Below are positions 44,916 through 56,500 of a stretch of 64,000 nt of DNA, one piece after another. Origin of the DNA: Valencia hispanica (taxonomy: Eukaryota > Chordata > Actinopteri > Cyprinodontiformes > Valenciidae); NCBI GenBank assembly GCA_963556495.2, contig OY747712.1, positions 53,459,069-53,523,068 of the forward strand, read 5' to 3'. Positions within the stretch are counted from its first letter, which is position 1. Each line of letters opens with the position of its first letter. A program made the translations under genes and the position numbers. The notes beneath the pieces are model-generated. The model made no database searches. It was not told the DNA's origin and worked only from the letters and a program-made list of their open reading frames with translations.

Positions 44916-45082
44916 CCCAGTAGCCAATGGGCTCTAAGACCCGCCCCCACGTAAAATTAGGCTCAACTCCGAAAACGAAAAGTCTGAATTGAAACTGTAA
45001 ACTGAGGACTGAAAACAAAGGGGAAGAGAAACGTAAAAACTGGCCAAAAACAGATTGAAAATACAAACCAGCAGTTGTTACA
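44916..45082 (-). repeat. Long inverted repeat, right arm
   Basis: Reverse complement of 22366-22533 with about eight differences. It ends at GTTACA on its outer side. The hairpin at 44723-44798 lies on its inner side. Confidence 0.6.
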
Positions 45083-45420
45083 GAAACCTTTTTTTTTTTT
45101 GTTACAGTTTTAGGTTTATAGATTTTTTATTCAAGTTTTCAATATTTATTCAAATTTACAAAATATATATATATATTCAAATTTACAGGTTTTTTTTCAA
45201 ATTTACAATGTGTACCTTCAAGTTCAAAACTGTTTTCAAATTTAAAAATATTTATTTCATATTTCAATTTTGTTTTTCATATTTTAAATTTTTTTTTTTT
45301 TTACAATTTCTTTTTCAAATTTACAATGTGTACTTTCAAGTTCAAAACTGTTTTCAAATTTACAATGTCTATTTTTCAAGTTTACAATCAGTTTTTTCAT
45401 TCACTTTAAGCTGATCCTGA
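45083..45420. repeat. T-rich stretch with imperfect tandem copies
   Basis: The block TTCAAATTTACAATGTGTAC, followed by TTCAAGTTCAAAACTGTTTTC, occurs twice (about 45196 and 45315). Shorter TTTACAA variants fill the rest. It looks like slippage-derived low-complexity DNA. Frames read through it are not genes. Confidence 0.6.
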
Positions 45421-46204
45421 TTTGACCCCATACATCCTGTCCCACCACTCCGGTGTTCCGTCGAATAGAGCAAGGTGTCAAAAAAGGCAAGGTGGTGCTA
45501 CTGAGCATGCGCACACTGCGTCATACCTCGTCGGGCGCGTGCGACTACAAAATCCTTTGTTGACCCCATCGAGGAATGCAAGCAACTTCAGACTCTTGCA
45601 ATGCTGCAAGTCTTTTTTTTTTTATATTAAAAGAGCCATTTGTAAGAAATATGTAATTTTATTTTATGTAATCATTAAATGGTCCTGATATGTTAGGCTA
45701 CAAGACCTTAACAAATGATGTTCAATTCAAATACTTGTATCACTGACAACCATAGGCCTATTAATATATTTATAGTGAATAAATTTTCAACTTTTAAATG
45801 TATCAATCTATTGAAGGCTACGTTTACCTAATTGTGATTCCAAAGTAGAAGTATGTATGCAGACACAAACTTTAATTATTTTGATGACACCGGCGACAGA
45901 TATTGGAGCTTGCTTTTTTCGATGATCTTGCACAACTTGACAGACGCCGCTGTCGAGTCAGGCAAGCTCGGGTGCGCGCTTGCTTTTTTCGACGACCTTG
46001 CACTCTTGAACACAGGCCCATGTCATGAGGTCCCGCCCACCCTGGTTTGTGTTGTGATTGACAGCACTGTCATGGCTCTCATAGGCTGTCAGCCCATGTT
46101 TGATTGACGATGACAAACATAGACCAATAATATGTGTCGATGCTGGCAACACACTGCTAGCCCTCTGTAGCCAATTGGCGGGAATTTAGAGAGAGAGAAA
46201 AAAA
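45421..46204. other. Non-coding stretch, possible hAT-like interior
   Basis: Holds two copies of GCTTGCTTTTTTCGA, followed by similar GATCTTGCAC or GACCTTGCAC text, about 72 bp apart (near 45908 and 45980). An A-run lies at 46199-46211. No transposase frame is visible. Confidence 0.4.
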
Positions 46205-46267
46205 AAAAAAACAGCGACCGGCCCACCGGGATAATGCCCGGTATGCCAGATGGCCAGTCCACCCCTG
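46205..46267 (-). mobile_element. hAT-like right terminus
   Basis: On the minus strand it reads CAGGGGTGGACTGGCC, then a TGGCATACCGGGCAT palindrome-like block and CCGGTGGGCCGG. I recognise this as an end of a teleost hAT-like family. It pairs with 19485-19545 only over the first 14 bases. Confidence 0.45.
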
Positions 46268-46287
46268 TATGTATGTTTGTATGTTTG

Positions 46288-46347
<60 letters not shown>
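46268..46347. repeat. Microsatellite (TATG)n(TA)n(TG)n
   Basis: Short TATG/TTTG units pass into about 13 TA units and then about 17 TG units. It probably mutates in length. It sits just outside the hAT-like end. Confidence 0.9.
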
Positions 46348-47563
46348 CTACAATGTGGATCTACAATGATTTACAATGAGCAGGTAAATACATTTCACAA
46401 ACATTTTGGGATTTGTTTAACCGTTCAAGTCGGGACACCACTGGGTTAGAGTGATCAAGAACAACCAGAGGACCACGAAAGCCCATGGCTATCACAGCTT
46501 GTAAAATGCTGTCACACCCGTAGAACTGTACATCGTGATTATCATCATGATCTGATATACTGCTAAATAAGATGAAAACTGAATGAATACTAAAAAAAAA
46601 TATTTGTTTAAATCAGTTTTATTGGCTCAATGTAACTAAAATGTTAATTTTACTTCTACCCCCAGCCCCCTGAAAAACTATATAAATTACAGACAGAAAA
46701 CAGCAGATAATAGATAAATGGTTTTTAAATAAGAAAAAAACATTCATTTAAAGCATCAACCTCAGATGGGGTTGATACTTAAAAAAAAAAAAAAAAATTT
46801 TTTTCTAATATGTACAAAACAATGCCATTTATTGAAGATCTAGTCAATATGACTAAATATTAAATTCTCCACAGAAAAATTTGTGAAGAATAGTTTCAGT
46901 TGATTCTGACTATAGAACATCTAGTTTGTGGTAAGAAAGACAGGAATGGTGAGTAGTGTTAACACAGCGTGAAGCTAGTTAATGACAGTTTACCCAGCTA
47001 TCAAACTCCTATCTGATCATGAAGCTGAAATCTACTGTGTTTTAGATAGGTATTTGATCCACAGCCTGTGGTTTTAAAAGCTAGCTGAAAAATGGAGCAC
47101 CTCTGCAGCTGATCTGATACTAACAGTCCCATTTGCAAATACTTAGCAAACCTTAGCAGTAAGCCACATCCTCCCCAGTGAGGCGTCTGAGCTTGTTGGA
47201 AAATGCTTGAAAACTCCTGGCTCAGTCCACAGGCTGAGACTTGCTCATTTCTACAGAATGAAACCTCATCGGGGTACATAGAAAGATTTTTCACTGCACA
47301 TTTGGTTTTAGCCTCAATTCGTGGCTGTGCTTCACATAGCAATCATGAATTTGTCTTCTCACACAGCACACCACTGAAAACTTTAATCTGTCTTTATATG
47401 TCAGGTCCGTGGCTCTGGAGTCAGGTTTCCCCTCACAAAGAGAAAAACCAAAGAGTGGGCGTATCTACCACAAAAACCCAGCTACAAGAAAAGAAAGGAG
47501 AGTCCAGAATCTTTTTCTTTCTGCCAACTTTCATTTGTCTCCCTTTTTGTCTCTTTCAGGTCT
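46348..47563 (-). other. Downstream flank and probable 3' UTR of angptl4
   Basis: No coding frame. Two AATAAA signals on the minus strand, at 46828-46833 and 46618-46623, could end the transcript, giving 3' UTRs of about 0.75 or 0.95 kb. An A-run/T-run junction lies at 46782-46803. The choice of site cannot be made from sequence alone. Confidence 0.4.
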
Positions 47564-50500
47564 TTAATATTTGTTGATGGCTGCTGGAGCGATCATCATT
47601 ATGCTTGATTTTAGGGGGTAGTAGCGTCCTCTCCAGGTCTTCCAGAAGATGCCTTGCTTCCTTTGGTGCCGTTGTTTGGGAGGAGGGCTCTGGAAGTATC
47701 TGCCATTTAGGTTGGAGCGACCACAGTTGCTGAACCACCAACCACCTTTAAAGACAGAAGTAGGTTTGGTTAACATGCTTCAGTTTTGCCAGAATCAGTG
47801 TGACAGGACAGCCTCTGCTAGTACTTACCAGAGAGGTGTTTGGCACAGTTGATATCAACTTTACGGTCATTGTCTTGGTCCCGGGTAGAGAAAGGCAGAG
47901 CGAGAGCTGAGTCTGTGGTCAAGGAGCTCTCCAGTGTCTCAGCAGTGCCAGTCTCCTGCATCAGAAGTGAGTAGTTGGTTTCTCTCCCACCAAGTTCAAA
48001 CGGGAAGCGGACAGATGCTAAGTCATCCCCCCAGTCCGAGAATTTGATGTTAAGGATGTAGCTGGCATCTTTGGCAATGGCGTGGATGTTTTCCAACCCC
48101 AACCAGAACTCTCCTGAACAGAAACAGAAAATAATAATGAGTCCAAAACAATCCAAAGCTCATGATTCTGGCATCTGTTGTTGTCTTAACTTCCCACATC
48201 TTTCAATGACTTCAGACTCAGTGCCAGGAGCTACTGAAGGCCTACAGAGAAACTAAAAGACAACCATCCTGACCCCGCACTGACCAGCTAACACTGGATA
48301 GTGAAAGTGGATAAAACTCGAAAGAGTATTTACCATTCAGGCTGCCAAAGCCTTTCTCGTAAGCCTGCCACAGCTGGTCAAAGTCCACGGAGCCATCTTG
48401 ACGTCTTTGGATGACTGTCCATCCACCATCTGGACAGAGAGACATAGAGAAGTTCATCACACAAACGTTACATCAGCCAGAAAAAAGGCTTAGAACCCAG
48501 AAGTTCTGCTGCACTCACCAGCTGTCATCTCACAGAATACGTTAAAGGGCTCAGAGTCGATTGGCTGGATAATGTAGACCCCGCTGGTGGTCTCTCCTTT
48601 CAGGAACAGTTCATGACAGTCTGTGGTCATTTCTGGAACAACAAAGAGGGATAAGTCCAACACTAAGTATGCCTAAATGTACAGATATTTTGGTGAAACC
48701 TGTCTTACCGTTACTGTCTGGGCACACAAGAACAGGTGAGATAGCTAGCTGTACTCTAACTGCTACTGTTGATATACTATTAGATTTTTCTCCCGTTATC
48801 TGAAAGAGTCCAACAAAATTTAGCTGGTATCAAACTGGACAGTTCAGGACATGTTGGATTTTGCCTTGTTCTTTTTCTTTAGGCTTCTGGTTATTGCCAT
48901 TGAGGGTGACCTATGGCAAAGGTGCAGGATGTCTTGACCAACCACATCCTCTGGCTGTTGCTGTTTTCCCCAGGAAAATGCTTGACACATTTAGGCCCTG
49001 TTTACACGGAGATGAAACCAGGTGTGGCAGTAAAGATATTTCATTGAATAGGTATCTCAAGACACCATAAACGATCATATTTGAAACCTGGTCCCAGAGT
49101 GGAGAAATCTCACAATGCCAGCTCAGTTGTCTCCATGATTATGAGCTCTCTGCCATTTATTCTGAATGGTTGACGTCACTGGCTTGTTCCTATATTTAAC
49201 GCACAACTCTGTTAAAAGTAACCAAACATGGCACCGTATGCTGTTGCGGTCCTAATACAGCAAATAAAGACCTTATTATGGATCCTAGAATATGACTTAC
49301 TGTCCCTCCTCTATCACCAGTAGGAAGAAATTGATCCAGAGAATCACAGACACCATCTGCTTTGGAAAAAAGCTCTCATTTGAAGCTAGATTTGTCATGT
49401 TTGCCACCGGGTTGACTGAGCATGCTCAGGGTTCTTTTCTGTTTCTCTGGCAGGGTCACAGTGCCACCACTGGGCACAGCATACGTACTGCAGCATTTTA
49501 AGTCAGTTTGTGTGAATTCATGTGAACAAAGGTTTGATTTATTGTGGTGCTGTATTTACAGACTCTAGTTTTACAGACTCTATAGTTTTTGAAACTATAC
49601 CCGTTTTGTCTCCGTGTAGAGGAGGCCTTAGTTATTGGAAGCTTTACTCCCCCTGAGCAACCCCACACAATCAATTTAGGCTAAAACTTTTCTAGATTGT
49701 CTTTTTTCCAGAACTTAAAACAAGTCACAAAATTTGCCCTACTCTGTTACATGTCAGATATCATAATAGTGTGAGAACTCATCACTGATGGGACACTGAG
49801 AATGAATTCAACCCTGTTTCCTCTGCCAAGCTTTCAGAAATAGGTCAGTCTTTTTAAAGGAACCCCTCTCAGCTCTATGAGAGCTGAGAGGGGTTCCATA
49901 GAACCTAACTGAGGGGTGTTTGCAAATAAAACTAATCGTTCCCAGTTAGCAAAGCACAGCTTATCACACAGTCTGGAGATATGAACCTACACCTGATAAA
50001 GCCATTAAAAACAAGAGTGTGTCTCTGTTGTAAACATGACCTTTCTCCCAGTTCCCAAGCAAAACTCCTCTTTTACAGCTGCTTAGCCTTCCAAACTATA
50101 AGGTTACACGCCATTCATCCTTTACATTCCTCATCCTCCCCCTCTTCCCTCACGTGCACAGCAGCTAGGTGGTGACGTAGATGTGCATGGTTGCTGCATG
50201 CCTGGGGAGTGATCAGATGGTAATGTTTGGGGGGGATGGGGCTGTTTTTATGAGGGAGCTCTGAGAGGCCAAACAGGGACTCTGGAGCTACTAGCTGTCA
50301 TTTGCCTAATGGCAAACAACAATCCATTACTCATTAGACATCATGTAGGAAAATGTGATATATATTAATAAGTTCTAAAGAAGGTGCAAAATCATGCCTG
50401 TGATTGGTTGTTTCTAGGTGGCTTTTGCCTGTAAGTTCTGACCTCTACTCTAAAGGAATGAACTCTGCAGACTGACTGGGGGTCAGGGGGCTCCTGAACT

Positions 50501-53500
50501 TTGGCACACTTCTTATTCATGCCAGAGACTGAATAAGACAGTGGAGAGTTTTCTTTCTCTTCAGGGATGGGGAGAGGAAAAGACGTAGATGTAGGGGAAA
50601 GGTTGCTCACTCATGAGGAACGTCCAAACATTTGTTTTGAGCCTGATGCCATAAAAAGTGGGAGGAGACAAGGGTCTTCCAAACAGTGGAGGATATCTAC
50701 ACAAAGTAAATTTAGACAACCTTTTCCCATTTTCATCAGTGAAAACAGTGTGTTAGAGAGATAAGCCGCCTCCCCAGGCTCTCCTTCCTCCGCTCTGAGT
50801 AATCCACTAAAGCGGTTTGACCCTGACAGAATGCTTTCTAAGACCACTGAACTTTCTCCCAGTTGGAACTCTTGCCACGAAAACTTGGCAATTTTTTTTC
50901 ATTCCGAAAGCTCTGCTGATGTCAGAGTTTTGTGGTATTATTGGGATCTGTGCCCGACGGTTTGGCCTCAGCTTCAGGTCACATTTCCCCAATTCACATC
51001 TAGAGTCCAGTTTGACTGCTACTCAGTCAAATGTTACCCCTCTCTAATAGTTAGAATAATAGCAATTCATTTCATTTGTGTTTTTAGAATTTTGTTTTCC
51101 CTTGTGCATCTTGCAGGACTTAACTCAAAGCCGGTCCAAGTCTGTTTGTGGCCCTATCTAATAGTTTCCAAAGCTGAAAGTATTCAGGGGCCTATAATTG
51201 TTTTCTTTCCAAAATAAAATGTGTACAAAAAATGTTTTTCCTCTTACCTGCCCAGCAACTAATTAAATCTGAACTATTTCAATAAAATAAAGTCAAAAAG
51301 AGCAAATTGTCCTTTGAAACCATTGCTGTATCTATTCAAGTACAATGAATGTGTGTATTCAAGTCTGTTTATGACTTCAAAGTTACTGGATGTTTTTGGC
51401 TGTTCTTACTATAATGTTGAAATGAAACCAAAAAATATGGCTAATAAAAGGAAAAAAAACACACATCCGCCAGGCCCTCTGACCAACACCAGCGGGCAAG
51501 GCGGGTGAAGTGTCTTGCCCAAGGCCACAACAACCGAGACAGAAGGAGCAGGGGTTTGAGCCAGCAACCCACCGGTAACAGGACGACTTCCTAGCACCTG
51601 AGCCATTGTCGCCTTTACATCTAACATAACTACAATTATAGAAGACTGTCCTAGCTTTTGCAGTTTAGATATAAAAACCATCTAGGCCACCTTTTATGTT
51701 GATGGCCAATTTATTAATTATTAACAAAATCTCTCAGAAAAAAACAGGGAGTTCAGTAGAGCCTTACTGGTTCAGTCTTCTCAGACTGGACCAGTTCAAT
51801 ATGTAAGAATAACATCTTGTGGTCAATTGTGAATACTACAGTCCCTGTAGAAAAACAAAAGCGTCCACTCTTAGCCACTCAGCCCCTCCCCTTCGTGAGT
51901 TTCATGTTGGGTTGCCAATTACGGATCAGCAACAGAAGATTCAAAATGACGAGCAAAGATGAGTCATACACAGTAAGTTGATAAGTAGGTAAAAAAAAAC
52001 ATTTCACTGCAATATCGAGTTGTGGGAAATTGAAAAAAGTAGCTTGAGATATTTTTAGAGTCGACTATTTTTGTCTAATTTACGGCTAGCATTGTTAGCT
52101 CAATGTTAGCCTCCAGTCCGGTCGGTGTCGAATTACAAATGCCCGTGCAGTGTTTGTGTTGAAGACCTGGCAACCTTGTGGCCTCACGTGATTGGCTCTG
52201 GAACCAGGAAGCACAGAGCTGACCAGTGGCGGCTGGCCAATAGAGGGCGATAGGGTGCCGCCCCCCCAGTGTTTCCAAAGTGTTTTGGATTTATTATTAT
52301 TATCTTTTTAAATTAACAATAATCACATATTCTAAGTTAATTGTGAGTTTAAATTTCGTAACAAAGTATATATAAAAATATGTATCATTTTCGGAGAAAA
52401 AGCTCCCGCTGCGTAGCAGCTGGGGCGACAGAAAGATCGCCCAAGCAGTGCAGCAGCCAGCCAATCACTGACAAGAAATTCGCCCATAGCAACAGGAATT
52501 TATCCAGTCAGCTTCGTTGATTCGGTGGCATGAAGGGCGATAGAGAAATCGCCCCAAGGCTGGTGTGAGGGCAGGCAAGATATCTGGTTGAGAAATTGGC
52601 AGTGTGATTTATCTGCCACAAGGGGGCGCTGCTGTAACAGTTAACAGCTTTGTGTGTTAAATTGTTGTCTAAACCTAATAAGTTATTTGTTTCCAGTTTA
52701 GTTCTAAACTTGTTTGTGCAATATTGTATTTATGTTTAGAATAAGAATGCCTCAAGTTGTTAATATTGGCATTAAAATAATCAGTATTTCACATAGTACT
52801 GGTATCCAGCCGTTTATGTTCAATTGTTTTGGGATGATTATTGAAAATGACTTGATAAGCTATATGCACAGCTCCACTACTTCCTGAACTAAGTACAGCT
52901 CTTTTATTTCCTGTCTGTATTGGAAAAACTGATTAATCCAGGTGTGTCTGACCTCAGTAGTAACAACAACAATGGTCAGACACACCTGGATTAATCAGTT
53001 TGTCCTATGATGTAAGACAGGAAATAAAAGAGCTGTACTTAGTTCAGGAAACAGTGGAGTTGTGCACAAAGCTCAGAAAGCACAAGTTGGATTTAAAACA
53101 ATTCAATTCAATTCAGTTTATTTATATAGCGCCAATTCACAACAGATGTCATCTCAAGGCACTTAACAAGAAGTCATTTCAATACATTTATACAAACATT
53201 CCAATCAGTTAAAAAGTTTCCTATTTAAGGAATCCCAGCAGATTGCATCAGTCATTGGCGTGAGGTTGGGCCCCGTTGATGCAGACTTTCCAACCACAGC
53301 AATCCTTCAGCAATCCCTCATACTGAGCAAGCATGTAGCGACGGTGGAGAGGAAAAACTCCCCTTTAACAGGAAGAAACCTCCAACAGAACCAGGCTCAG
53401 TAGGAGCGGCCATCTGCCACGACCGTCTGGGGGTTTGAGAAGACAGAGCAGAAACACAGAAGGAACAGAAGATCTGATATAAGAGAACTTTCTATGTTAC

Positions 53501-56500
53501 AGAAAGTAAAAAGTTGATAACAGGACACAGTGGATGTTCAGTTACTGGGAGGATCATCCCAGTCGATGCCCCCCGTCCAACAGGGCATTGCAGCCAAGCA
53601 GGATACCAGACCAGGTATATCTTCTATGGAGAGAAAAACACTGAGAGAAAACAAAGTTAACAGTTGAAATAACAGAATGAACTGTAATACAACTGGAGAG
53701 TCGTAGGAGAAAAGGAAGTAGCAGTGTGAAGAAAATTGGTAAGTCTGTCCTCCAGCAGTCTAAGCCTATAGCAGCATCACTACAGAGATAGCTCAGGATG
53801 ACCTTAGCCACTCTAACTATAAGCTTTATCAAAAAGGAAAGTTTTAAGCCTGGCCTTAAAAGTAAACAGTGTCTGCCTCACGGACTAAAGCTGGGAGCTG
53901 GTTCCACAGGAGAGGAGCCTGATAACTAAAAGATCTGCCTCCCATTCTACTTTTAGAAATCCTAGGAACTACAAGTAAACCTGCAGTCTGAGAGCGAAGG
54001 GCTTTGTTAGGAACATAAGGAACAATTAGATCTCTGATGTATGATGGAGCTTGATTATTAAGGGCTTTGTATGTAAGAAGAAGGATCTTAAATTCTGTTC
54101 TGGATTTAACAGGGAGCCAATGAAGGGAAGCTAAAACAGGAGAAATGTGATCTCTCTTTTTAATATTCATCAAAACTCTTGCTGCCGCATTTTGGATCAA
54201 CTGAAGGCTTTTAATGGCATTTTGTGGACTACCTGATAGCAAAGAATTACAGTAGTCCAGCCTTGAGGTAACAAATGCATGGACTAGTTTCTCAGCATCA
54301 CTCCTGGACAGGATGTTTCTAATTTTAGCAATATTCCGGAGGTGAAAGAAAGAAATCCTAGAAACCTGTTTAATATGGGATTTAAATGTCAAGTCTCGGT
54401 CAAAAATAACGCAGAGGTTCTTTACGTTATTACTGGGGGCCAATTTAATGCCATCCAGATGAAGTGATTGACTAATCAGTTTCTGTTTAAGAACTTCTGG
54501 TCCAAAGACAGCAACTTCTGTTTTGTCAGAATTTAAAAGCAAAAAGTTTAGGGTCATCCATGTTTTTATGTCTTCCAGACATGCCTGTAATCTACCTAAC
54601 TGACTGCGTTCATCAGGATTAATGGATAAATATAGTTGTGTATCATCTGCATAGCTGTGGAAATTTATCCCATGCTGTCTAATGATTCTACCAATTGGGA
54701 GCATATATATGGTGAACAGAATTGCTCCAAGGACAGAACCCTGTGGAACTCCACAAGTAACTCTTGAGAGTGAAGAAGATTTATCATTTAGATGAACAAA
54801 CTGGAATCTATCAGACAAATATGATTTAAACCAGCCTAGTGCTGTTCCTTTGATCCCTGCAACATGTTCAAGCCTTTCTAGGAGAATATTATGATCGACT
54901 GTGTCAAAAGCAGCACTGAGATCTAACAAAACCAGAACAGACACAAGTCCATTATCTGAGGCCATGAGAATATCATTAGTAACCTTCACCAGTGCTGTTT
55001 CTGTGCTATGATGAGCTCTAAAACCTGACTGAAACTCTTCAAACAGCTCGTTACTGTTTAAATGCTCACAGACTTGATTAGCAACAATTTTCTCAAGGAC
55101 TTTGGATAAGAAAGGAAGGTTAGATATAGGTCTGTAATTCACTAAGTCATCTTGATCAAGGGAAGGTTTCTTGAGTAAAGGTTTAATTACAGCTATTTTA
55201 AATTCCTGTGGTACGTATCCATTTACTAAGGATAGATTCATCATATCCAAAATGGGGCCAGGAACCAAATGGAACACTTCTTTAAATAATTTGGTTGGAA
55301 TTGGGTCCAACATACAAGTTGAAGGTTTAGATGAGGCTAATATTTTTGATTATTCCGAAAGCTCGACTGAGTCAAAACAGCCTAAGCACAACTGAGGTTC
55401 TACAGTTCTTTCCGATGCTGCCTCATTTACTGAGGAAGAAGTAATCATGTTTGGGAGGATGCCAATGATTTTATTTTTAATAGAATTAATTTTATTTACG
55501 AAGAATCCCATAAAATCATCACTGCTAAGAGCTGGGGGAATACAAAGAAAAACAAAGAAAAAAAAAAGCACAGCCCCACCAAGAATATTTTTCACTAGCC
55601 GCCACTGGGCGGGACATATTGTAAATGATGACTAAATATCTCTGCAGCCTTTTTAAAATGATAAAAACTGGCAACCACCCAGCTGGCTGTGAAGAAAATC
55701 TGTTTCAATGTAACCTTCCTTCCAACATGATTGAGACATTAGACTGTTGTGTGATTATTTTACTGTAAAATTCTTACATATTGCACCTTTAAGCAAAAGC
55801 ATGAGCTCCACGGACTAAACTCAGTCTTTATTGATCTTTAAAACGGGGTTTTAAAACTCCTCAAATAATCTAGGAGAAAGTCTACATATATACAGTTCTG
55901 TTGGAAATCTATTTGTGTTAAAAAGAAAGTGTTGTTCTCCCCTGTCCCCACATGCTTGCTTCAAAGCTAGTAACTTTTTACCAGCTGTTATTAGGAACTA
56001 AATTTGCCTGGTTTGTATTATAACTAGGATCAGACTGGAATGTATAAAACTGAATTGAATCTGACTGTATAATTACATTTTATTGCATTGATTTGATTGT
56101 GAATTTCTATATAACTGGATATGAATTAGATCTTTTTTTCTCAGGTGACAGGGGAGAGATGAAATGCCCACACATTTTCAAAATAGACAGATGCTTTGCA
56201 CAACTTTACAGAAAAATTGAAGTTCATAAGGTTGTGTATATTTTTTTCTCTGTTTTTGGCCACAGTCAAAGGAAGTTCCCATGTTACTGAGTGAGTTGAT
56301 GGTAATTCTGCCATTAGAAGTCCAACTGTTGACATTTCTGGGCCCAAGATTACGCTGACTTTAATTGTTAGTGATTTAAGCTTCTTTCTGTCCTCACCCA
56401 GCAGATGGTTCGCTACATTTGGCATCAGATTTTGCCCAGTCCACTTAGGTTAGTGTGAATAGAGGAGGATTTGTGACGCAGCTGAGCTTTACTTACCGAG

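Larger units (their letters stand above)
52224..55607. mobile_element. hAT-like DNA element with CAGTGGCGGCT ends
   Basis: Left end CAGTGGCGGCTGGCCAATAG; right end, other strand, CAGTGGCGGCTAGTGAAAAAT. CAGTGGCGGCTGGT ends are frequent in teleost hAT families. No transposase frame is left, and an L2-A copy fills 53098-55545. A large hairpin (52864-53067) is also inside. Flanking eight-base sequences do not match cleanly. The whole lies in intron 3 of angptl4. Confidence 0.55.

Noticed and set aside
45055..45414. 119-codon Phe-rich frame
   Set aside because: Product of T-rich tandem low-complexity DNA.
46268..46347. Regularly spaced repeat as a possible CRISPR-like array
   Set aside because: A plain microsatellite in a vertebrate context with no spacers.
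53856..55313. L2-A RT frame in angptl4 intron 3 as an alternative exon
   Set aside because: It is a complete LINE fragment with its own 3' tail; exon 3 to exon 4 phases join without it.
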